From: Rudaea sp.
GTDB lineage: Bacteria > Pseudomonadota > Gammaproteobacteria > Xanthomonadales > Rhodanobacteraceae
Length of the DNA stretch: 5,265 nt
NCBI GenBank assembly: GCA_025934455.1
Contig: JAICYA010000168.1
Coordinates: 1-5,265, forward strand
Direction: 5' to 3'
Part shown: positions 1-5,265 of the stretch, one piece after another
How positions within the stretch are numbered: the stretch's first letter is position 1
Layout: every line of letters begins with the position of its first letter
The notes under the pieces: generated by a model
Told to the model about the DNA's origin: nothing
The model's database searches: none
What the model saw: only the letters and a program-made list of their open reading frames with translations
Position numbers and translations under genes: made by a program

Positions 1-1
1 C

Positions 2-367
2 GCGTTCGTCAGCGACGAGGAGGTGCACAAGGTCGTCGGGCACCTGCGCAGCCAGGGCAAGCCGGAATACATCGACGGCGTGTTCGGCGACGTGCAGTCG
101 CTCGGCGACGGCCGCGTGGTCGGCGAGTCGGGCCTGCCAGAAGACGCCGAGGACGGCGAGGGCGACTACGACGAGCTGTACGACAAGGCCGTCGCCATCG
201 TCACGGAATCACGCCGCGCCTCGATTTCCGGCGTGCAGCGGCGCCTGAAGATCGGCTACAACCGCGCCGCGCGCCTGATCGAGCGCATGGAGGCCGACGG
301 CATCGTCAGCCCGCCCGAGCATAACGGTAACCGCGAAGTGCTGGCGCCGCCGCCGCCGGAAATCTGA
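2..367 (+). CDS. ftsK: DNA translocase FtsK, C-terminal part (5' end outside window)
   Basis: FtsK is the septum-anchored ATPase that pumps chromosomal DNA toward the terminus and activates XerCD recombination at dif during division. Only the last 121 residues are present. The reading frame is open from base 2 to a TGA at 365-367, so the gene enters from the left. The first ~40 visible residues are the end of the motor domain ([20 protein letters not shown] is typical). After an acidic linker (about 46-58) comes the gamma domain (about 58-118), a winged helix that reads the KOPS polarity sequences. Its recognition helix contains [13 protein letters not shown]; Asn87, Arg91 and Glu94 match the residue types used for KOPS contact in E. 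coli FtsK. The end [12 protein letters not shown] is almost identical to E. coli. The GTG at 23 is an internal valine codon, not a start. lolA follows 61 bases downstream on the same strand. Identification is secure. Confidence 0.96.
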   Translation, partial: AFVSDEEVHKVVGHLRSQGKPEYIDGVFGDVQSLGDGRVVGESGLPEDAEDGEGDYDELYDKAVAIVTESRRASISGVQRRLKIGYNRAARLIERMEADGIVSPPEHNGNREVLAPPPPEI

Positions 368-428
368 CTACGCGCGCGTTCAGCGTGGACGCCGCAAGAT
401 CGTCACTTCGAAAACCGAGTTGCCTGCC

Positions 429-1079
429 ATGCGTATCTTCGTTTTTATCCTGCTTTTGTTGACCACCGCAGTTGCCAGCGCTGCCGACACCGCACGCGCG
501 CGCCTAGACGCCTTTGCCAAGGGCATTTCCTCGATTTCGGCCGACTTCGCCCAGCAGGTGCACGACCCGGACGGCGCCGCCGGCAAGGGCAGTTCCGGCA
601 CGCTGGCCTTGAAGGCGCCACGCCAGTTCCGCTGGGACGTGGCCAAGCCGTACCAGCAGTTCATCGTCGCCGACGGCGAGAAAGTGTGGGTTTACGATCC
701 CGACCTCGAACAGGTCACTGTGCGCGCGCAGGGCACCGAGGAAGCGCACAGTCCCCTCACGGTGCTGACCGACCTGTCGCAGCTGGATCGTGATTTTTCG
801 ACCAGCGAGCAGGGCGCCCGCGACGGCATGGCCTGGCTACGCCTGAAATCGAAGGACAAGGAACCGCAGTTCGCCTGGTGCGATCTCGGTTTCGACGCCA
901 GGGGGCTCGCGCGCATGGATTTCGAAGATTCCCTCGGCAATCGCACGACGATCACGTTTTCGCACTGGCAACGCAATCCGAAACTGCCGGACGGCACATT
1001 CCATTTCGTGCCGCCCAAGGGTGTGGACGTGATCGGCGATGCCACGCCCGCGGCGCAGGCGTTTCCGCTCAGGAATTAG
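429..1079 (+). CDS. lolA: Outer-membrane lipoprotein carrier protein LolA
   Basis: LolA is the periplasmic chaperone that takes lipoproteins released by the LolCDE transporter and hands them to LolB at the outer membrane. The product has 216 residues. A signal peptide is clear: Arg2, a hydrophobic core at about 3-14, then AVASA with likely signal peptidase I cleavage after residue 18, leaving about 198 mature residues, close to the usual size. Family signatures are KAPRQFRWD (62-70), VADGEKVWVYDPDLEQV (80-96), GNRTTITF (170-177) and FHFVPPKGVDVI (191-202), consistent with the unclosed beta-barrel fold. The ATG at 429 is chosen because it places the basic residue directly before the hydrophobic core. 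An in-frame TTG at 420 would add only three residues. A weak GAG lies about 10 bases upstream of the ATG and no strong ribosome site is visible. The gene sits just after ftsK, as in many gammaproteobacteria, and may be co-transcribed with it; the 61-base gap shows no convincing promoter. Confidence 0.95.
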   Translation: MRIFVFILLLLTTAVASAADTARARLDAFAKGISSISADFAQQVHDPDGAAGKGSSGTLALKAPRQFRWDVAKPYQQFIVADGEKVWVYDPDLEQVTVRAQGTEEAHSPLTVLTDLSQLDRDFSTSEQGARDGMAWLRLKSKDKEPQFAWCDLGFDARGLARMDFEDSLGNRTTITFSHWQRNPKLPDGTFHFVPPKGVDVIGDATPAAQAFPLRN

Positions 1080-1102
1080 GAACCCTGAGTAACCGTCGCG
1101 AG

Positions 1103-1194
1103 CGATGAGGATTCGCGTGTCGCCGGAGCGCAGGAACCGGAGTGTACTTTTGCGTACATGAGGATTCCGAGCACCGCCGGCACGCAAAGCATCG
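1103..1194. repeat. Long imperfect inverted repeat in the lolA/hyfI convergent spacer
   Basis: The spacer 1080-1210 carries no convincing gene but can fold into one extended hairpin. CGATG (1103-1107) pairs with CATCG (1190-1194). GCGTGTCGCCGG (1115-1126) pairs with CCGCCGGCACGC (1174-1185) at 11 of 12 positions, counting one G-T. GGAA (1133-1136) pairs with TTCC (1165-1168), and TGTAC (1143-1147) with GTACA (1154-1158) around a TTTTGC loop. The arrangement between two converging genes suggests a bidirectional transcription end or a REP-like dispersed element. There is no T-run after the stem on either strand, so it is not a classic Rho-independent terminator. The pairing is read directly from the sequence; function and copy number are unknown. 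Confidence 0.55.
1105..1167 (+). repeat. 10-base direct repeat ATGAGGATTC, two copies
   Basis: ATGAGGATTC occurs at 1105-1114 and again at 1158-1167, 53 bases apart, both inside the larger inverted-repeat element. The second copy overlaps the inner stem (GTACA and TTCC), while the first lies between two paired segments of the left arm. It may mark an internal duplication within a dispersed intergenic element. Chance is not excluded for a 10-mer of this kind. Confidence 0.4.
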
Positions 1195-1210
1195 AGCGGA
1201 TGCAGGTTAA

Positions 1211-1726
1211 TCAGGGTTCCTTGGCACGTTTGCCGACCGCCGCAAGTATGCCCTGCAGCAGTGCGGTCGGTGTCGGCGGGCAACCTGGAATCGCGACATC
1301 GACCGGAATCACGTTGGCGACGGCACCGAGGCTGGCGTAACTTTCGCCGAACACGCCGCCGCACATTCCGCAATCGCCGACGGCGATCACGAGCTTGGGT
1401 TCCGGCGTAGCCTCGTAGGTGCGGCGCAGTGCCTGCGCCATGTGCCGCGACACGGGGCCGGTCACGAGTAGTGCGTCGGCATGGCGCGGACTGGCGACGA
1501 AACGGATGCCCATGCCTTCGAGGTTGTAGTAGGGGTTGTGCAACGCCTGGATTTCCAACTCGCAGCCGTTGCATGAACCGGTATCGACTTGCCGGATCGC
1601 GAGCGCGCGGCCGAACACCCGCGCGATCTGCTCCTGCAACTCGCGCTGCAGCATGGCCGCATCCGCGCTGGGCGCAGGTTCGCTGATGATGCCGACCTTG
1701 CGGATCTGTTGCAGAAGATGCCACAT
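1211..1726 (-). CDS. hyfI: HyfI/NuoB-like [4Fe-4S] small subunit of an Ehr (hydrogenase-4-like) complex
   Basis: This is the small electron-transfer subunit of the group 4 hydrogenase / complex I superfamily, expected in the peripheral arm on the cytoplasmic side next to the large subunit. It has 171 residues, in the range of the family. All four ligands of the proximal (N2-type) [4Fe-4S] cluster are visible: Cys52 and Cys55 in DTGSCNGCELE, Cys119 in GDCGMCGG, and Cys149 in PGCPPTP. The CxxC spacing of the first pair is the hydrogenase form, not the adjacent CC of complex I NuoB. Cys122 is an extra cysteine. The ATG at 1726 is preceded by AGGAG at 1739-1735 with an 8-base spacer. The gap to the hyfG stop is 12 bases, so this is the last gene of the operon; it converges on lolA. 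In E. coli hyf, hyfH lies between the G and I genes; here it is absent. The family is secure; whether the complex is a hydrogenase is doubtful because of its HyfG partner. Confidence 0.9.
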   Translation of the reverse strand: MWHLLQQIRKVGIISEPAPSADAAMLQRELQEQIARVFGRALAIRQVDTGSCNGCELEIQALHNPYYNLEGMGIRFVASPRHADALLVTGPVSRHMAQALRRTYEATPEPKLVIAVGDCGMCGGVFGESYASLGAVANVIPVDVAIPGCPPTPTALLQGILAAVGKRAKEP

Positions 1727-1734
1727 GTCATGTG

Positions 1735-1739
1735 CTCCT
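1735..1739 (-). promoter_or_regulatory. Ribosome binding site of the hyfI-like gene
   Basis: Read on the minus strand, AGGAG begins at the last base of the hyfG stop codon TGA (1741-1739) and lies 8 bases before the ATG at 1726. It fixes this start over the ATG at 1731-1729, which is in another frame and would give a non-family protein. Confidence 0.75.
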
Positions 1740-3277
1740 CACAGGTCGTGCCCGCTGTAGGCCAGGTTGAACGATTTGTTGATCAGCGGAAAGTCCGGAA
1801 CGATGTTGTCGATGATCGCGTGTTCCAGCACCGGCCAGTTGTGCCACGACGGATCGTGCGGATGGCAGCGCGCGATGCGTGCGCCCGCATCCAGGCGCAC
1901 GGCCACGAGTACCGGCCCGCGCCATCCTTCGACGCCGCCGAGGCCAAGCGCACCGGCGCGCGCCGCGCCAAGCGGCGCGACGAGTTCCCCCTCCGGCAGC
2001 CTCGCAAGCCAACCACGGCACAGGCCGATCGAGGCCAGCGTCTCGTCGAAGCGCACGGCAACGCGCGCGGCCACGTCGCCGGTAGAACGCACGACCGGGG
2101 CGATGGCAGCGGCCGCGTACGGGGCGACCGGCAATGTCTGGCGCCAATCCTGCGCCTGACCGCTGGCGCGTGCGGCCAAGCCGACGATGCCGAGCTTCGC
2201 GGCAAGTTCCGGACTCACGGTCCCGGCGCCGATGAAGCGGTCCTGCAGGCCGGCGTGGTTGTCGTAGATTTCGCGCAGGCGCAGCAGTTCGGCTTCGAGC
2301 GCGGCGAGATCCGCCAGCAGTACGCGCACGGCGTCCGCGTCCACATCGTCGCGCACGCCGCCGGGAACGATCGCATCCAGTGGATAGCGCCGGCCCCAGA
2401 CGCGCGCGTTCGCGCGCAGCAGGTTTTCCTTCAGGCGCGAGCACTGCGAGAGGCCGAACGCGAAACCGGCGTCGTTGGCGATCCCGCCGATGTCGCCGAC
2501 GTGGTTGGCAATGCGTTCGCGCTCGAGCAACAGCCCGCGCAGTGCCAGCGCGCGCGGCGGCGGCGAGGTGCCGGTAACGGCCTCGACCGCCATCGCGTAT
2601 GCCCAGGAATACGCGGCTGCGCTGTCGCCGGAGGTGCGCGCGACCAGCCTTGCGCCGTTGGCGACGTCGAGCCCTTCGGCGCGTTTCTCGATGCCCTTGT
2701 GCGCAAAGCCCAGGCGTTCTTCGAGGCGCAGCACCTTCTCGCCGACGACCGAAAAGCGGAAATGCCCCGGTTCGATGGTGCCGGCGTGGACCGGGCCGAC
2801 CGGAATCTCGTGCACGCCTTCGCCTGCCACGCGCACGAACGCGTATTCGTCCGCCGCGTCGGTTGCGGCTGCCGGCGCGTCGTGGCGCAGCGGAAACACG
2901 TCGACCGGCCAGGCAGCGTGGCGCAACCAGGGACGCGCATCGCCACCCAGCGCACGCAGTCCGACCAGATCGTGGACGGCACGCTGCAGGCGCGCTGCAC
3001 TCGGGAAGATTTCCGCGAGATTCGGGAACACCGGGTCGACAGCTGGCAGTGCCAGTTCGGCGACCATCAGGCCGTTGTCGTGCTGCAAGACGACGCACAG
3101 GCGAAAGCCTTGGGCATCACGGCGCAAGTCCTCGCCCCACAGCGTCACCAGGGTGCCGCCGCTGTCGCGCACATGCCGGCACAACTCGACCAGGCGTGTC
3201 GCGGTGACGCTCGTGCGCTCCGCCGCGATCACGCCGGGCAATTTGTCGAAGACGAGATCGGAGAGGGGCATCGGCAT
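1739..3277 (-). CDS. hyfG: HyfG/NuoCD-like large subunit lacking the [NiFe] cysteines (Ehr type)
   Basis: This is the large subunit of a group 4 hydrogenase-related complex: a NuoC-like domain (about 1-130) fused to a NuoD-like domain (about 150-512), as in HycE and HyfG. It has 512 residues, somewhat shorter than E. coli HycE/HyfG. Family landmarks are GPVHAGTIEPGHFRF (161-175), EERLGFAHKGIEKRAE (186-201), ERERIANHVGDIGGIANDAG (252-271) and the end FPLINKSFNLAYSG (496-509). The [NiFe] ligand motifs are lost. The RxCGxC position reads R214-T-S-G-D-S219, and the C-terminal DPCxxC position reads D475-P-S-W-H-N480, so all four cysteines are replaced. It therefore should not bind the Ni-Fe site and is best called an Ehr-type subunit. 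The ATG at 3277 shares its A with the TGA of hyfF (TGATG). A GTG at 3280 and an ATG at 3271 are alternative in-frame starts, and no strong ribosome site is seen, which suggests coupling to hyfF translation. Annotation as a Ni,Fe-hydrogenase III large subunit would be right by homology but misleading in function. Confidence 0.9.
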   Translation of the reverse strand: MPMPLSDLVFDKLPGVIAAERTSVTATRLVELCRHVRDSGGTLVTLWGEDLRRDAQGFRLCVVLQHDNGLMVAELALPAVDPVFPNLAEIFPSAARLQRAVHDLVGLRALGGDARPWLRHAAWPVDVFPLRHDAPAAATDAADEYAFVRVAGEGVHEIPVGPVHAGTIEPGHFRFSVVGEKVLRLEERLGFAHKGIEKRAEGLDVANGARLVARTSGDSAAAYSWAYAMAVEAVTGTSPPPRALALRGLLLERERIANHVGDIGGIANDAGFAFGLSQCSRLKENLLRANARVWGRRYPLDAIVPGGVRDDVDADAVRVLLADLAALEAELLRLREIYDNHAGLQDRFIGAGTVSPELAAKLGIVGLAARASGQAQDWRQTLPVAPYAAAAIAPVVRSTGDVAARVAVRFDETLASIGLCRGWLARLPEGELVAPLGAARAGALGLGGVEGWRGPVLVAVRLDAGARIARCHPHDPSWHNWPVLEHAIIDNIVPDFPLINKSFNLAYSGHDL

Positions 3278-4728
3278 CACCCGATCAATTTCGCCGCGAG
3301 CCGGTACCACTCCGCAAGCGCCGGCGGGATATAGACGCCGAGCATGAGCACGAGCAGCAGATGCGCGAACACGGGCAGGAGCGCTGGGGAATGCGGCAGC
3401 GGCTTGAGTTGTGAATCGCCGAAGACCATCGCCTGCACGCGTCGGAAGATGGCGGCGAATGCCAGCGCCAGCGCAAGCAGCAGGATCGGCGTCGCCCAGG
3501 CATGTTCGCGCATGGCTGTGACGAGGACGAGGAATTCGCTCGTGAACACGCCGAATGGCGGCACGCCGAGTATCGCCAGGGTTCCGAGCATCAGGCCCCA
3601 GCCGATCGTCGGGCTGACCGCGATCAGGCCACGGATGTCGTCCATCACCTGAGTGCCGGCCTTCTGGGCGGCGTGGCCGACGGTGAAGAAGATCGCCGAC
3701 TTGGTCAGCGAGTGCACGGTCATGTGCAGCAGTGCGGCGAAGTTCGCGATCGGGCCGCCCATGCCGAACGCAAACGTGATGATGCCCATGTGCTCGATCG
3801 ACGAATAACCGAACAGGCGCTTGACATCGCGCTGGCGCCAGAGGAAGAACGCGGAAAGCACGACCGAAAGCAGGCCGAATCCCATCATGAGGTGGCCGGC
3901 GAACGGGCTGTGCGTGGCGCCGTCGACCAGAATCTTGCAGCGCACGACCGCATACAGGGCGACGTTGAGCAGCAGTCCGGACAGCACCGCCGAGATCGGC
4001 GTCGGGCCTTCCGCGTGAGCGTCCGGCAGCCAGTTGTGCAGCGGCGCGAGTCCGGCTTTCGTGCCGTAGCCGACGAGCAGGAACACGAAGGCGAGGCCGA
4101 GTACGGTCGGTTCGAGCTGGCCCTTGACGGCGTCGAGATGGGTCCACAGCAGCGCAGTGCTGCCTTCGGCGCCGAGGATTTTTTCCGCGGCGAAGTACAG
4201 CAGGATCGTGCCGAACAGAGCCTGCGCGATGCCGACTCCGCACAGGATGAAGTATTTCCATGCCGCCTCGATGCTCGCCGCGGTGCGGTACAGCGACACG
4301 AGCAGCACGGTCGACAGCGTGGCCGCTTCCATTGCCACCCAGAGGATGCCGAGATTATTTGTCGATAGCGCCGCCAGCATCGTGAAACAGAACAACTGGT
4401 ACATGCTGTGGTACAGGCGCAGGCGACGCCGGTTGACGCGGCCGTGGGCCTCCTCCACGCGCATGTACGGACGCGAGAACAGCGACGTGGTCATGCCGAC
4501 GAACGCGGTCAGCGCGATCAGGAACACATTGAACGGGTCGACGAAAAACTGTTCGTGCGCCACCAGCAGGGGGCCCTCGGCGATCACCCGCGCGGTAAGT
4601 GCACAGGCGGCCGCGAACGTGGCGACGCTGAACCCGGCGTTGAGTTCCGCGGCCCAGCGGCGTGCGCCGAACACAGCGAGCGCGAAGCTGCCGACGAGGG
4701 GAATTGCGAGCAACAGGAGCAGCGCCAT
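3277..4728 (-). CDS. hyfF: HyfF-like antiporter-type proton/ion-translocating membrane subunit
   Basis: This inner-membrane subunit is homologous to NuoL/M/N and Mrp antiporter subunits and forms an ion channel in the membrane arm. It has 483 residues with roughly 13-14 hydrophobic segments, from MALLLLLAIPLVGSFALAVF at the N-terminus to about 448-472. Key polar residues are kept: Glu134 in WVAMEAATLS (TM5), Lys224 in YGTKAGLAPLHNWLPDAHAE (TM7), Lys343 in HSLTKSAIFF, and Glu398 in FTSEFL (TM12 position). The HNWLPDAHAEGPTPISA block (231-247) is diagnostic. The position of the NuoM TM8 lysine (GLLLK in E. coli NuoM) reads GLLLN, Asn255, which I believe is common in HyfF proteins. The ATG at 4728 is chosen because it shares its A with the hyfE stop (TGATG), has AGGGAGGA just upstream, and begins the first membrane segment. 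The frame stays open further upstream, but there it runs through hyfE out of frame. There is no sign of truncation. Confidence 0.93.
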   Translation of the reverse strand: MALLLLLAIPLVGSFALAVFGARRWAAELNAGFSVATFAAACALTARVIAEGPLLVAHEQFFVDPFNVFLIALTAFVGMTTSLFSRPYMRVEEAHGRVNRRRLRLYHSMYQLFCFTMLAALSTNNLGILWVAMEAATLSTVLLVSLYRTAASIEAAWKYFILCGVGIAQALFGTILLYFAAEKILGAEGSTALLWTHLDAVKGQLEPTVLGLAFVFLLVGYGTKAGLAPLHNWLPDAHAEGPTPISAVLSGLLLNVALYAVVRCKILVDGATHSPFAGHLMMGFGLLSVVLSAFFLWRQRDVKRLFGYSSIEHMGIITFAFGMGGPIANFAALLHMTVHSLTKSAIFFTVGHAAQKAGTQVMDDIRGLIAVSPTIGWGLMLGTLAILGVPPFGVFTSEFLVLVTAMREHAWATPILLLALALAFAAIFRRVQAMVFGDSQLKPLPHSPALLPVFAHLLLVLMLGVYIPPALAEWYRLAAKLIG

Positions 4729-5265
4729 CAGTCCTCCCTGAGCCGCTCGATGTGGTGCAGGTCGAGGCTGTCGAATTGTTCGCGGATCTGGAAGAAGAAC
4801 ACGCCGAGGATCAGCGTGCCGACGAGCACGTCGAGTGCGACGCCCAGTTCCACCACCATCGGCATGCCGTAGGTGGCGCTGGTGGCGGCGAAGAACAGGC
4901 CGTTTTCCATGGCCAGGAAGCCGATCACCTGCGACACCGCCTTGCGCCGCGTGATCATCATCAGGAACGACAGCAGGACCACCGCGAGCGCGATGCCGAG
5001 CGTGCTGCGCGTCACCGTGGCGGACAATTGCGCGATCGGCTGGGCGAGCGCGAACGCGAACACGACGATGACGATGCCGACCAGCATCGTCGCCGGGATG
5101 TTCAATTGCGTTTCGGTATCCCAGCGCACGTTCAAGCGCGCGATCAGGCGATGCAGGATCCACGGCAGCACGATGACCTTGAGGATCAGCGACAGCAGCG
5201 CCGATGCGTACAGGTGCGTGGCGCCCGAGGTGTGCGCGACGATCGCGGTGGACACGGACAGCACG
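4728..5265 (-). CDS. hyfE: HyfE-like membrane subunit (N-terminus outside window)
   Basis: This small membrane subunit of hydrogenase-4-like complexes is related at its C-terminal half to complex I NuoK. The frame is open to the right edge; 178 residues are visible. E. coli HyfE has about 216, so roughly 35-40 N-terminal residues are probably missing. The GTG near the edge (5264) is most likely an internal valine. Hydrophobic segments lie at about 18-40, 56-74, 86-105, 110-128 and 134-158. Diagnostic features are GFLAMENGLFFAAT (115-128), with Glu120 in the ME-N-G motif of HyfE, and VVELGVALDVLVG (137-149), with Glu139 and Asp145 as candidates for the second membrane acidic residue. The hydrophilic end DSLDLHHIERLRED also matches the HyfE pattern. 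The stop overlaps the hyfF start by one base. By family gene order, hyfB- and hyfC-like genes are expected further right, beyond the window. Confidence 0.88.
   Translation of the reverse strand, partial: VLSVSTAIVAHTSGATHLYASALLSLILKVIVLPWILHRLIARLNVRWDTETQLNIPATMLVGIVIVVFAFALAQPIAQLSATVTRSTLGIALAVVLLSFLMMITRRKAVSQVIGFLAMENGLFFAATSATYGMPMVVELGVALDVLVGTLILGVFFFQIREQFDSLDLHHIERLRED
4732..4739 (-). promoter_or_regulatory. Ribosome binding site of the hyfF-like gene
   Basis: Read on the minus strand, AGGGAGGA lies within the last codons of hyfE and three bases before the ATG at 4728 (AGGGAGGACTGATG). The purine-rich core is strong and supports this start, though the spacing is short if the rightmost GGA is used. 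It allows both reinitiation after hyfE and independent initiation. Confidence 0.75.

Noticed and set aside
420..428. TTG start for lolA
   Set aside because: It would add Met-Pro-Ala before a normal signal peptide; the ATG at 429 gives the expected N-terminus.
1143..1158. Rho-independent terminator at the TGTAC/GTACA hairpin
   Set aside because: The stem has only five pairs and no T-run follows on either strand; the Ts are in the loop.
1158..1340. 60-codon + strand frame beginning in the spacer
   Set aside because: Most of it is antisense to hyfI, its start lies inside the inverted repeat, and no ribosome site or family feature is seen.
1211..3277. Calling the two peripheral genes complex I nuoB and nuoCD
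   Set aside because: The first cysteine pair of the small subunit is CxxC and not CC, the large subunit resembles HycE/HyfG (EPGHFRF, GIEK), and the neighbours are hyfE and hyfF, not nuoA/E/F/G.
1589..3334. Long + strand open frame of 581 codons opposite hyfG and hyfI
   Set aside because: It is antisense to a gene with clear family motifs, has a composition dominated by Arg, Ala, Asp and Gln typical of a GC-rich shadow frame, and shows no recognisable domain.
1739..4261. Extended 840-codon open frame running from inside hyfF into hyfG
   Set aside because: The upstream ~330 residues are an out-of-frame, Arg/Ala/Pro-rich reading of hyfF. Homology to NuoC begins only at the 3277 start, so this is not a fusion.
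3277..5163. Extended 628-codon open frame reading hyfF with an N-terminal extension
   Set aside because: The extension overlaps hyfE in another frame and is low-complexity basic. The first membrane helix and the ribosome site mark the start at 4728.
1211..5265. Calling the operon a [NiFe] hydrogenase-4
   Set aside because: Subunit order and sequence fit hyf by homology, but the large subunit lacks all metal-binding cysteines, so hydrogenase activity is not supported.

Overview
The window is GC-rich and has the codon use and gene content of a high-GC gammaproteobacterium. The cell-division and lipoprotein genes at the left end suggest the Xanthomonadales side of that class. This placement is inferred from protein resemblance and the ftsK-lolA gene pair, and there is no rRNA or other marker to fix it.

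Left part, + strand: the C-terminal end of the DNA translocase FtsK (entered mid-gene), then a complete lolA encoding the periplasmic lipoprotein carrier. Between lolA and the next, convergent gene lies a spacer of about 130 bases with no gene. It contains a long imperfect inverted repeat (1103-1194) and a 10-base direct repeat.

Right part, - strand: four tightly packed genes transcribed leftward, in the order hyfE-like (5' end beyond the window), hyfF-like, hyfG-like, hyfI-like. They form the 3' end of an operon for a membrane complex of the group 4 hydrogenase / respiratory complex I superfamily. HyfE and HyfF are membrane-arm subunits, and HyfF keeps the Glu and Lys residues of a proton or ion channel. 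HyfG is the NuoC/NuoD-like large subunit and HyfI the NuoB-like [4Fe-4S] subunit. The genes overlap at TGATG junctions or are separated by 12 bases, so coupled translation is likely.

The main point of interest is that this is probably not a hydrogenase. At both places where [NiFe] hydrogenases hold the metal site, the four cysteines of HyfG are replaced (Ser, Ser, Ser, Asn). The His and Tyr that position quinone in complex I are not evident either. There is no HyfH/NuoI-like ferredoxin gene between hyfG and hyfI, where E. coli hyf has it. In contrast, the HyfI cluster ligands and the HyfF channel residues are intact. This pattern matches the energy-converting hydrogenase-related (Ehr) complexes, whose electron donor, acceptor and physiological role are poorly defined.
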